Below, piece after piece: positions 1 through 11,100 of a stretch of 64,000 nucleotides of DNA (position 1 is the first letter of the stretch; every line of letters starts with the position of its first letter). The stretch is taken from assembly GCA_013397795.1 (NCBI GenBank), contig VZTJ01001778.1, positions 664,319 through 728,318 on the forward strand, written 5' to 3'. This stretch comes from Orthonyx spaldingii. Lineage: Eukaryota; Chordata; Aves; Passeriformes; Orthonychidae. Under the pieces are notes generated by a model, which made no database searches, was not told the origin of the DNA, and saw only the letters and a list, made by a program, of their open reading frames with translations. The position numbers and the translations under genes were made by a program.

Positions 1-450
1 CTGCCGAGGTGACCGCCCGGCGGGGTGGGATGATCCTGCCGGGAGGGAGGGAGGGAGGGGGCAGAGCCGCGGCGAGGCGCCGCCGCCGCCGGGAGGGGGT
101 CACCGGGCACCGCTGAGTCACCGGCAGCTCCGCGCACTCCCGGGCGGCCGCCCAGGTGCGAAGGGGCAGCCGCGGTGCGGACCCGCAGCCCTGCCCTGCC
201 CGGGGATGCAGGGGGGGCGGGCTGCGCTGCCTCCTAGCGCAGCGGAGAGCCCCTCCGGGCCGCTCGGAGAAGCAGGCCGGGCTGGGGTCACTGCTGCGGG
301 GGTCTCCAGACGCGGCCCGGCCTCGTCACGCTGGGTTTGGCACAGGAGCTGCGAGCACCGCGCCCGGACCCGCACGGCCCAGCTGAAGCCTCCGGGCGCG
401 GCCACACGCAGGAGCCGGGCCTCTGCACTCGAGTCACAGTCAAGTTTCAC
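1..450. promoter_or_regulatory. CpG island at the left edge, probably the ME1 promoter side
   Basis: The first ~450 bases are very GC-rich with many CpG dinucleotides, including a GCC/CGG-rich tract and a GGGA repeat around 40-60. Composition drops sharply to AT-rich DNA after about 460. This is the signature of a vertebrate CpG-island promoter. In tetrapods, as I recall, the gene upstream of PRSS35 is ME1 (cytosolic NADP-malic enzyme), transcribed away from PRSS35, so a - strand ME1 promoter here would fit. No ME1 coding sequence is visible: the start of the protein is not encoded on the - strand within the window. The GC-rich open frames in this block look like composition artefacts. The island call is firm; the gene assignment is inference from order. 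Confidence 0.55.
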
Positions 451-2562
451 TTTCCTTCTGCTATTTAAATGGCCATGAAATCCAATCTTTCCCGAAGGGG
501 ACGGACTGCATAGCTTCGTACAGTCAGGAGCACATGTTTGATGTCACTGGCTGTGGGTTGGCTTCAGCTGTGGTGGTTGGGGTTATGCCTGGTCAGGATG
601 GAGAGCACTGGGGCAGAGCAGGTGTTTAGCAGGTTTGTACCGCTAGCCCTGACATTTGTTTGCAGTATGTTCTGAAATTCTTTGCCTACAACCTATTGTG
701 TACTGTATGGCTGTGGCTTTATTCCTCTAAATTCATGTATGTAAGCAAAAATAATTTCATATAGTTGCTGTAGTCCTGCTGGAGAATTTACACAGCTTTA
801 AATGTGTGACTAGAAGATTAATTTGGAACGGTTTGGTTTCTGTTGTCAAGCAGCAACGAACAGACACAGATTTTGCAGTTCTTTCAAACTTACCTCTTCG
901 CATTTAATCAGTAGGCCTTATATCCATACTACTGCCATCTCATCTTTTATTTAAAAAAAAAAAAAAGAAGTCCCATAGAATCTAGCCTTTACTGAATTTC
1001 CTATTAAGTAGCTCTGAAAAGTTGATTTGCAGTTAACTAACAAAGGAAAGTTGGAAGCATTCCAAGTCTCTATTTCTGGACACTTGTCTTGCAAGTCAGC
1101 AGAAAAATCAGTAAATAGATTTCTCCCTTGTTCCACCATCTCAGTATTATGGAAAGCAATAAACTAAAACTAGAAAGTTTCTTCAAAACTTTAAACCTGG
1201 AGTCTTTCTGATCAGTTATCCAGCTTTCCTTGGATTTGTCTGGCTAGCTAAATACCTTCCTCCCCACCCAAGTCCTGAACATTACCTTTAGTAGGTATCA
1301 GGGATATAGGGTTTCATTTCAGGTCTTTCTTAGTTATGAAATTGAAAAGCAACATATGAACATCCTTTCTCCTTTCTTTGTGGGTACACTGAAACCATTC
1401 TGATAGAATGCTAACCTAATGCAATGTTTTGTCTGAGAGTAATGTGTACTGATGTTTTATCTTCATGTTGCAACACTGTTTATAAAGAAACCCTTTGATT
1501 TATGTCAAAAGTCATTGCAATCATTGTGAGTACCTGCTCAGAGGTCTGACCCCTGCTAAGCACTTGTCCTGACTCACCTTGCCAAGTTATAAAAGGTATG
1601 TAATGAAACAGCTAATTAAAGTCAAGTTCATTGGGATATATACTTTTTTTTATGTAATCAGACTTCAGAAACAGTTTACTACTGTGTTTTAAGTACAAAT
1701 TTACCCCTCCCTATCTTCCTAGAAGTGCAATCTATTTCTGTTTGTTATGTTCAAATATTAATAAAAACTAAATCATAACTAACTTTTGAGATAAATTAGT
1801 TGTAAGATGACAACAGATCTTTTCAGCTCAAAAGGAAGACCAAAAAAAAACCAAGAAAAAATGATGTCACCTGTCACCTGTAGAAATCTTCCACTTGAGG
1901 CCTGGAACATTTTACCATTAAATGAGATTAGTAGAGATTTGTTTGTCCAAGTCTGCTGTTAGTGATTACTTTTCTTCTAGACTTTATACCCTCCTGCAAA
2001 TTCAGTTGTGCTTTTGTACTGCCTTTATAGAGTATCTTCAATCACGAGAAATTTTAGAGTGGCTTTTCCAGGACCTCAAAATATTCAAATGGCAAAAATA
2101 CATCAGAGGTCCAAAGGAGTAATGCTCAGCAGTTACATCTGCAGTCAGAGGTCATAATTCCAAAAGACAACTGCGTTGCATAATAAGGCTGTATTATGGG
2201 ACTATAAATAAAGCCTTTGTAAGTGACCAAATTATTTGTTATGGCTGTGTACACGATACAGGTATTTTTGTAAATGTTAGCCCACATTCGATTATTAGTG
2301 AGCATTGTACACTATTTAAGTGTGTTTCTGAAAATACAGTTGTTTTGCTCTTCTGGCAGGCACCTAATTCTTTTTCTCAAATGGTTTCTATATGGAACAC
2401 TTTTAAAACTCTTACTCATGATTTTTCATAAGTACTTATGGTTTCCTCCCACCTTCTGTATTTCTTGTCTCTCAAATCTCCTCGGATGTACTAAGGATAT
2501 TTGAAAAGCTCTACTTGAAATAGTCCTAGGGAAAAAAAAAAGACTAGAAGGAACATTGGTGG
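451..2562. other. Intergenic AT-rich DNA, nothing recognised
   Basis: There are no convincing coding exons, RNA genes or recognisable repeat families here. The open frames are short and of low complexity. There is a poly-A run near 950-966. Confidence 0.5.
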
Positions 2563-3116
2563 TGTGATTTAACCCCAGCCAGAAACTAAGTACTATGCAG
2601 CTGCTCACTGACTTCCAGAGAGGGTGAGGAGAACTGGAAAAAAGGTAAAACATACAGGTTAAGAAGAGATTGATAAACAAAATAAAGTAAAATACAATAT
2701 AATAATAGTAATGAAAAGCTAACAGAGAGAGAGGAATAAAACCCAAGAAAACCAAGGGATGCACAAGACAATAGCTCACTACCTTCTGACCGAAGTCCAG
2801 CCCATCTCTGAGCAGCAATTGGCCCCTCCTGGCTAAATCCCCTAATTTAATTTATTGAACATGACACTGTATGGTTTGGAATACCCCTCTGGCTAGTTTG
2901 TGTCAGCTGTCCTGGCTGTGCTCCCTCCCAGCTTCTTTTGTGTCTCCTTGTTGGCAGAGTATGAGAGAACGAAAAGTCCTTGACTAAGGGTAAACTGTTG
3001 AGCAACAGCTGAAACATCAGAGTGTTATCAATATGATTCTCCTACTAAATCCAAAATGCAGCACTGTACCAGATATTAGGAAGAAAATTAACTCTATCTC
3101 GGCCAGAAACTTGACA
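2563..3116 (-). mobile_element. Solo LTR of an avian endogenous retrovirus (ERVL-like), - strand
   Basis: Read on the - strand, the element starts near TGTCAAGTTTCTGGCC, runs through AGAGTTAATTTTCTTCC, then a block resembling CCAGGACAGCTGACAC, and ends at GGGGTTAAATCACACCA. The same ordered landmarks occur in the + strand LTR at 31153-31742, so the two copies belong to one family. From memory this matches an ERVL-type LTR that is abundant in neoavian genomes. The termini are TG...CA-like. No internal retroviral coding region flanks it, so it is a solo LTR left by recombination. I could not see a clear target-site duplication. It has diverged from the other copy, including an AT-rich internal tract at 2640-2710. 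Confidence 0.8.
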
Positions 3117-3509
3117 ACCTGCTTTGGTAAGCCAGTAGTAAGGAGAGATAAAGTACAGGAGAAAAATAATTCTTTGTTGTAGTTAATTAGGATGGCTCAC
3201 TCTGTTTAAATATTTAAGAATGGAACTTGGGAGATATCCTTGTGTTAGGCTATGAGTTATCAGAGGACTTGGACTCCCTCAAACAAATTTTGAACCACTG
3301 TTGATTTTGGGAGCTCCATATCCTGCCATGAGACTGGGGAGGGGTCAACTTCCAGGGCTACCAGTTTGGAAGAAGAGAAAGGGAACTCCTATGTCCTCAT
3401 AAAAACATCCAGTTAACTGCTTTTAGGGTGGCACTTGTGTGTCATGTCTGACTTACCCCATTAAGATCTACAGTCGGAACTATTATCAGCTGATGGTAAC
3501 AGTTGGGTG

Positions 3510-3712
3510 CTCACTGTGGATCACAGTACTCCAGACAAGACCTCATCACCCCTGAGTCAATGGAAAGCTTTGCTTTATATATTTTAACCACAGCAATGCC
3601 CTCCATACTTTTCAGCACAGTGTTTGCATTTTTGCAATAGTGCAGCACTGTTAACTTCTGCTGGGTTTGCAGTCTGTATAACCCCAGGTCCTTTTGTGTG
3701 GGGATGGAGGCT
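3510..3712 (-). mobile_element. Old CR1 LINE fragment
   Basis: The stretch contains CR1-like landmarks read antisense, namely a 'cagtactccagacaagacctca' type segment near 3525 and 'ccccaggtccttttgtgtg' near 3683. These are typical of the CR1 ORF2 region in birds. It is heavily diverged and 5'-truncated. It is adjacent to, and in the same orientation as, the next CR1 piece, so both may descend from one rearranged insertion. Confidence 0.55.
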
Positions 3713-3720
3713 GGGGGAGT

Positions 3721-3858
3721 TCATAGAGTCGTTTAGGTTGGAAGAGACCTATAAGATCATTGAGTCCAAGTGTTAACCCAGCACTGCCAAGTCCAACACT
3801 AAACCATGGCCATAAGTGACACACCTACATGACTTTTAAACACCTCTGGGGATGGTGA
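3721..3858 (-). mobile_element. CR1 LINE 3' end fragment
   Basis: It begins with the inverted CR1 3' terminus (catagagtcgtttaggttgg, followed by an AGACC block and 'gatcattgagtccaa') and continues with 'cactgccaagtccaacac' and 'cctctggggatggtgact'. These are diagnostic of the avian CR1 3' region read antisense. The element is truncated after about 138 bp. Confidence 0.85.
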
Positions 3859-4349
3859 CTAAATAAAGGATGGAGATGCTCCTTAACCCTCCTTTTGCTG
3901 CTAATGTATTTATAGAAACATTTGTTTCTATACATTTTTTTACTGAGTTACAAATTTTTATGGCATTATAAATTTGTTTATTGGGTTGGCAGTACCAAGT
4001 CAGATTTGGCAGGGACATGAGGTTAGTTTTTAAAAAGATTAATGATTTACAAACAGAATTGAAACATTTTTAAAGTCTCTATAATGTAAACATTTTATAG
4101 TAGTGGTAGCAATCCTGACTTGTGCTAGGTAATTTGAAGTTAAATTTTTTGTCATTGAGAGATATGTTTTTAGTTCGGCTGAAGAAGAAGCAACTTCTCC
4201 TTGAACTGTATAAGCAATATGAGGTTATTGTTTAATAATTATATTTTTATTATCTAGAAGTGATTTTTATAACACAAAAGTGGATTTTGAAAAAGATTTA
4301 CTTTGAAGTAGACAATGCACTCCTGAAGTTAAGAGCAGAATCTACTAGA

Positions 4350-4794
4350 TCTGAAATGCCCAAGTGCCAGCACTCTGAGGTCCCCGCCTGCCTGCCTGTC
4401 CCTGCCTGCACTCCCAGGGCTCCCCCCCACCCTGCCATGGTTCAGTACCCCATACCAGCTCTCAGGGCCATCGGTCACTGCCCCAGCAGCACCACAGCCC
4501 CGCTGTCCTGGACCCTGACCAACTGCAGGGTGACTTCCCGACCTGGTCTCCACGGCCTCGTCGCTACGGAGTCACTCAGCAGTCACGGCACTGTCCCTGA
4601 CCCTGGTTACCCTCACCGGGCTGACCCTGCTTCACGTCCTCTGCTCAGCCACAGAGCAGCCTCAGCAGAGCAGCACACACGGACTGGGCGCTGCCGTCCT
4701 CCTCAGTGGGGGTGGTGGGAAGGGCCCTGGCTGGTGAGACCTTGCCTGCCGTTCTGGCCCCCATGGAGACCCCCACCACACCCTGGTGGGGAGA
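4350..4794. other. GC-rich block of unknown origin
   Basis: This is a local GC-rich, C-rich stretch (CCTGCCTG repeats near 4386) inside AT-rich surroundings and immediately upstream of a CR1 3' end. It could be the 5' part of the same retroelement or an unrelated repeat. The open frame across it (4260-4835, + strand) is proline/serine-rich, resembles no protein I know, and runs into the CR1 sequence, so I do not call it a gene. Confidence 0.35.
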
Positions 4795-5103
4795 TGGCTA
4801 TGGAGAAGGCAGAGCCAGGCTCTTTTCATAGATGAGGAGTGCAGTGCCAAGAGGTGGCAGTAGCAAGGTGCACCCAGAGAATGTTCAGTTGGGCTTAAGC
4901 AGGACATTTTCAAGCAGAAGGGTGGTGAGCACTCGAGCAGGCTGTCAAGAGAGGTTGAAGAGTTTCGTGCCTGGAGCTTTTCAAAACTTGACAAGGCCGT
5001 GAACAATCCAGCTTTGAAGTTCAGTTTGTTGACAACAGAAGGTTGGGCCAGATGAACTTCAGACATCATTTCCAACCTGGACTGTTATGTGATTCTGTGG
5101 GTA
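4795..5103 (+). mobile_element. CR1 LINE 3' fragment, + strand
   Basis: In order, the sequence carries CR1 landmarks: 'gagaaggcagagccaggctc', 'ccaagaggtggcag', 'ctgtcaagagaggttgaagag', 'gggccagatgaacttcag' and the 3' terminal 'ttatgtgattctgtg'. These match the end of CR1 ORF2 and its short 3' tail. It is diverged, with many indels. The upstream boundary is uncertain because the GC-rich block before it may belong to the same insertion. Confidence 0.75.
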
Positions 5104-7401
5104 GTACACTGCTGAGAGTGACAAATTCTCTGAACATGCAGGCATTTTTGCAGGAATTTCATTACAGCCACAAAAGGCTGTTCCTCTTCATGGATTCACC
5201 AGTTTTCTTTGATCTTGCTCTTCAATTCCTGACTCCTATTTAGGCTTGTGTCTGTTTGACCAGTGGGATTTTTACTCAGAACTTGCTTCATACATCTCAC
5301 ACTTTATCCCTTTCTGCTAAAGGTTTTATCCTATATGCCTTCAATCTAGTTAAACAGTTGAACTTCAACAACCAGTGGTAAGAATCCTAAGACTCCACAA
5401 TTTTGGAATCTGTTGCTGGATTCATAGAAATACTAAAATTATTTCAACATGACACATACATAATATATATATAAATCAATAAAACAGTAAGAATGCCTCT
5501 TACAATTTCTGTCAGTCAACATTGTGTTGTCCAGGTGCCACAGGAAAAAAGCTGTACCTGGCCCAGTACATGCAGTTGGAGGGGTTCAAGCACTATGAAA
5601 GGATGTCCACACACACATGGTACCATTAGGAACTTCCATCAGTTCTCAAGTCAAATGTAAATTAGGAAGAGACTCATAGAAGTAGTTGCATGTCTGCATA
5701 TCCACTCACTTATGCTTCACAGTAGGCCTGAGCTAGAATGAGACTTTAATTTTCCCACATCCCAGTGTTAACGTTTTGACTGGTAGACCATGTCCTTGTT
5801 ATTAGAGTAAATCTAGCACAAGGCAAATAAAATATGCATACCAAAGTGCAGGACATTCTCAGAAGATATTCTGGCTGCATTTATGTTTCAAGAAGATTAA
5901 ATAATGCTCAAAATAATCATCAACCCTTTTTCAGTGTTTGTCCAAATAGTGCAGTTTTTTAAGAATTTTTCTATTTCTACAAAAAAAACCCCAAAACTGT
6001 AGAGGCCCAACTATTCACTTGTTGTCTTTTAATCTCACAAGAATAAAACTAATGTGAGGAGTAATAGATTTCAAAGGTGATTTTAAATGCCACTATTTTG
6101 AATACACAGACACTCTGGAGTGACTTAAGTGACCTACATAAAGGTGTGAAAACTCACATTCCTTCTCCTCAAACTATTCAAAATCAAGCAAATCTTCCTT
6201 GAAATATCCTTTTAAAATTCACTTCCTGAATTGACTGGGGATGAGGAATGTAAAATATTTCTAGATTCTCAACCCTGCTTATCTGAAGGATAGCAAATCT
6301 TGACAGTGTTATCTTTTCCTCACTAATGCAAATGCTTATATTTAACACTGCACATAGTTTTAGAAATTTAGATGTGCACATTTATTTCCATCTCAAATAT
6401 TTTAGAGGTATTTTGTGGAATAGTGTTTCAGATTACCAGAATTAAAAAGTTTTAGACTGTTTAGTTAACTGTCTCAGAACAAATTTTTCTTGGCTTCACT
6501 TTAGTTGCGCTAACACTGAATTCAAAACTGAAGATTTTTGAATGCCAAAATTAAATTACTATGACTTTATGGTATGATTTGTATCTTAATGCTGGGAGTT
6601 CACTGTGTTGCTAGGAATAATAGGATTTAGAAAAAGGCCACAAACAGCAATTTTACTTGAATTGCTGTATCAGATCTATGTTCCAGCAATAAGAGTGGAA
6701 AATCTTCAAGACTCCTTCCATTGTTTATAAAAAGAGGGTAAATTCTTTTGGATCTGCCAATTACAGACAAAATTTCAAACAACTTATACTTTTAGGATAA
6801 TTTTGGAATTGTATTAGCAAGTGCACTTCCATTGTTTGCTTCCATGGTTATGTCTGGCCCAGGAATTTTAACAGTTTAGCAACAGACAAAGCATGCTCAG
6901 AAATTTTCCTCTTTTAACTACTTCATCTCCTATACACAGAAGCCCATGAAGGGCTTTTTCTTTTCCACGTGCTAATTACCATAAATATTTCAGAGATTGT
7001 TCTACAAACTCTGTTTTGTTTTCCAAATCATTAGCAATGTTAAAAACAAACCTTCTGACAAAAATGTTGGCAGAAGCTCAAACACAAGTCCTAGTTCATC
7101 AGAAACCCTTCCTTATGCAAAGGGAACTGTGTGGGGTCCTTTACACGCAGTTCACTTGCCAAAGCACGCAAGGTTTAGCGCATAAGGTTCCAGCCGTGCT
7201 TAGGTTTTTTATGTACAAATCATTTAGACAAGACCAATTAAAAGTTAAAATCAGTTGAATCATCAGGAAAGAAGGAGGAGGCAGTGCTTTTTGAGGTAGA
7301 GAATTGCCACTCTGCTTTAATGGCAATGATGCTTGGTTTGTAATTACTTGTAAAAGACCTAGACACCTTCAGCACGAGTACAAAATGCAAGGGCAAGAGT
7401 A
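5104..7401. other. Intergenic DNA, nothing recognised
   Basis: AT-rich unique-looking sequence with only short open frames. There is a small TA-rich stretch near 5459-5472. I see no exon-like, RNA-like or named repeat structure. Confidence 0.5.
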
Positions 7402-8165
7402 GCATCATGGAATGGCCTGGACTGTAAGGGACCTTAAATATCATCTAGTTTCTACCCTCTGCCATGGGTAGGGACACCTCCAAGTAGAACAGGTTGCTCA
7501 AAACCCCAGCCAACATGGTCTTGAACACTTCCAAGGACAGGACATCCACAGCTTCTATGGGCAAGTTCCAGTGCCTCACCACCTTGATAATTAATAACTT
7601 CTTCCTAATATCCAATCTAAACCTGAAAGAGATCAGTCTGAAGCTATTCCCCTTTGTCCTATCACTACATGCCCTTGTAAAAAGTCCCTCTCCATCTTCC
7701 TTGTAGGCCCCCTTTAAGTACTGGAAAGCTGCTATAAAGTCTTCCTGGAGCCTCCTCTTCTCCAGGCTGAACAATTCCAGCTCTCTCAGCCTGTCTTCAT
7801 AGTGCAAAGTCCAGGATGTGGTTGCCTGTCTGGACTGCAAGTGCACATTTACAGCTCATGTTGAGCTTCTTGTCAACAAAATGCCCAAGTCTTTCTTCCC
7901 AGGACTGGTCTCAATCCTTTCTCCAGTCAGCCTGTATTTGTGCTTGGGATTGTTCTGGCCCAGGTGCAGGACCTTGCACTTAGCCATGTTGAATTTCATG
8001 AGGTTCACATAGGCCTATATCTCAAGATTGTCAGGGTCCCTCTGGATGACATCCCTTCCCTCCAGCGTGTCAACCACACCACACAGCTTGATGCCGTTGG
8101 CAAACCTGCTGAAGGTGCACTCAATTCCACTGTTTATCATTTTACCAAGCTTAACACCTGAAAGA
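7402..8165 (-). mobile_element. CR1 LINE fragment with a still-open ORF2 C-terminus
   Basis: The first ~445 bp, read on the - strand, encode the C-terminus of CR1 ORF2 (endonuclease/reverse transcriptase polyprotein) in one open frame of 133 codons (7445-7846). Recognisable segments are EDRLRELELFSLEKRRL, AAFQYLKGAYKEDGEGLFTR and RFRLDIRKKLL. The 3' terminus (inverted) is at about 7402-7450. From ~7840 to ~8165 the sequence continues with other CR1-type segments such as 'caggaccttgcacttagcca' and 'gtccctctggatgacatccc'. The frame is broken beyond 7846, and there is no 5' end or intact RT domain, so the copy is dead. Confidence 0.88.
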
Positions 8166-11100
8166 GAACGCTCCAGTAAGGGCTCAGGAGTTCACACTTC
8201 ACTAGAGCATACAGAAGAGTGTTTATCTCCAACCACTTTTAAGGTGATTCTCACCTCATGTTTACTCAGGTAGTAGCAATCAAGGCCCCATGAATTTATT
8301 CACTGATAGATCTGTTCACCTTGTCATCCAAAGAGTCATTCTGTACAGCTCAATAGAGGCCCTCAAAGGTCTGGAGACTATAGCTTTAATACAGTGGTTC
8401 TGCATACCATAAATTCTTAATATGAAGCTAACAAGCATCTAATAAAGATTTCTACAGAGATAACAATAACTTCCCATACCAAAACACTAAAAGGATGCTG
8501 TATTTCTAAGACAGTATTTTGAAGATGAACTAACCTGATCATTTTGAAGTTTGATAATATTTTCCAAATAGCATTATGTCCTTTTATAAAGTTAAGATTA
8601 TTTCTTCTGAGCTTAATTTGTAAAAATGTCCAATGTTATTTTTTGTTGTGGAAAAAAAAAAAAAGGAAATAACAGAGACTGTTTAAACAGCAGATTTTCT
8701 GATTTCAAGTGGTCATGCACAAGATAATTCACCATTTCTGTGGACTTGCAGTTACAGGGCAAGGATGACAGAGTTTCAGAAATAATGTGGTGTTGTTGCC
8801 TGTGCATAGCAATTAGTTGGTGGCCTAGTTCAGATGAGAGTTTCAGTGTCTTATAAAATGTCCAAAGAATAGCTGTCCTAGTTAATATAATTGACTGCAA
8901 GAGACAGTTGAAGGGCACAGTTTATTTATTTCAGGAAACATTATCCAAAAATTAAACAAATTTAGGCTATAAACAAGCTGTAGGGAGAAATATGAGTAAA
9001 TGAGAAATCTTAGATAGAATAAATGAAGTAGACCAATAAAAACATTACTGCACAGTATTAGATATCTTACCTGGCAAATAATCAGGTGTCTTCTTGCTTA
9101 AGTTTGTGATCTGTTTTATTGATTCATACTTGTAAAAAGAGACTTCTTGAAGAAAAACATTACTTAATATGTGTTTAAGTGTTTATGTACAGTAAATAAA
9201 TGCATAAATAAATAGAGCTGCATACCGCTCCTTGTTACTCTATCCTACCATTACTGCTTGTAGAGTCCTCATAACTCTTCTAACAAATGCTCACACCATG
9301 GGTTTCCCTGATGACCTTACCCAAAATCTCTAAATCTCCATGAAAAACAGAACGTTGTTGATTTTCAGCAAATCCCACCTCTATATAGCCCATGCAGTCT
9401 GTGATGTGACATGAGTCAAAAGGAAGGCACTGCTAGGGGAAGGACAACAGCTACAATGACTTTGAGGCCTCTTTCCTAAGTGGTGCTAAGTAAATTAAAG
9501 TAATCCATTGTGTATGTGTAATATTTGGATTGAATATAATCTGCTGTTTTGTTACTCACTCATTTGCTATTGAAAGGACTTTTGAAACTGCAACTCACTC
9601 TGCCTCCCTCCCTGTAGCTGTAAGCATAGAGTCAGACTTTCTTTTGCCAAGCTCTATTTGGCAAAGAAGACAAGCTTCATGAGTCAGAAAAGACAAGACT
9701 TTCTCAAAATCCTGGTATCATCTATCTTTTCTGTATGGAAAAGTTCTTTTCTGAACTTGCCCTGATGGTGAACAGATGTTGCAGGTGACATTATTTGTGG
9801 TAACTGGCCTAAGGGTTGTTTTACCCTTGTTCCCTAGGCAGTTTGAACTCCCCATTCTCTGAAAACCAGAGCTTTTTCTACTTCTGATGCCCGTAATCTG
9901 TGGCCAAACCAAAGAACCTCCATTACCTCAAAATTTTAATGGTTGGTTGGCCAACACTAACCAGGCCTGCTGGACGTGGATACAATGTGCACATAGCTGT
10001 ACTGTGGAGCACTGTGACAATTTACCTCTGCACTACTCAGCTGCTCAGATGTATGAACCAACTTGTCATTTAAAAGCATAACAGTGATCCTACTGTACTG
10101 TGCTAATTCCATGTGTTAGGAGCACTGGTCTGCAGAGAGGCAATTATGAATTTATTGTGACTGTCCATGAAGTGGTTGTCGTATTCAAGCCCTGTAGGCT
10201 GCAGCCTCACTAGGTGCTTATTCCACCATAAATTTATCAGCAGGAATAGGTTACAACAGCTTGCTAGTTGATGCTCTAGCAGAAACTGAAAAAAGCAAAT
10301 AGAAAATCAAACATGAAGAGTTTTGACAAATACCTTCAAATACATCTTCATGAAGGATGCAACAGGCTTCTAGCAAGGCAGGCCTGTCCCAAAGCAAGTC
10401 CAGTCACTGTGGCACAATGAATGTGGGCCATATTCCCAGAAATTATAGTGTAATGGAGATGCCATTGGCATATCCTTGGTAATGCAGACTACAGGTGGTG
10501 GATTTGGACATCAGGAAAACAAAAAGGGATGCATGTGGTACTATTAGCATATTAAAGAGAAATGTCAGTATTCTTTACTACATAAAATAGTGCTTCTCCA
10601 TCATAAGGTGACAGATCTTGCTCATTAAACAGCCACCTAAAGGTGGTGGGCTTTTTTCCCCTTTCATTACTAGGATTTTAAAAAAAATAATTGCCTCCGG
10701 TGCATAAGTCCCCACTTTTTTTTTCCATTCTGTGGTGTAGATATATCATTAGCTAGTGAAATATAGGTGGATTGGAAAGGAGTTTTGCAGAAGGCAGGAG
10801 CTAATGGTCCACACACTGCTTCCATAAAGTGGGTAACTGAGTTAGCAGCATCTTTCTGTTATTCTTGTAACTGACTGTAGTCAGTTTCCTTGTAATGAAA
10901 TTACACTACATACTTTTACTTCTCTGCTCATGTGTGCCTCAAAACTGAGCTAATTTGATTTCTTTCCTGCTAGAAATAATTTATTCCAACTGAGTCAGAA
11001 TCCAGTGTGCGTTTTAGACCCCAAAGGAATTGTTTGTTCTAAGAATCAGCTACGTGGGATGTGCAGTGAGTCCACACTCAGACCCTTGAACAGATTGTTC

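Noticed and set aside
118..450. 110-codon - strand frame in the left-edge CpG island
   Set aside because: It does not resemble the malic enzyme N-terminus or any other protein I know, and it lies in GC-rich DNA where chance frames are common.
2426..2818. 130-codon - strand hydrophobic frame
   Set aside because: It spans the edge of the - strand LTR. Its hydrophobic, Phe/Leu/Tyr-rich character comes from AT-rich DNA in the LTR.
4260..4835. 191-codon + strand frame
   Set aside because: Pro/Ser-rich, in a GC-rich block that continues into a CR1 LINE fragment, with no homologue I recognise.
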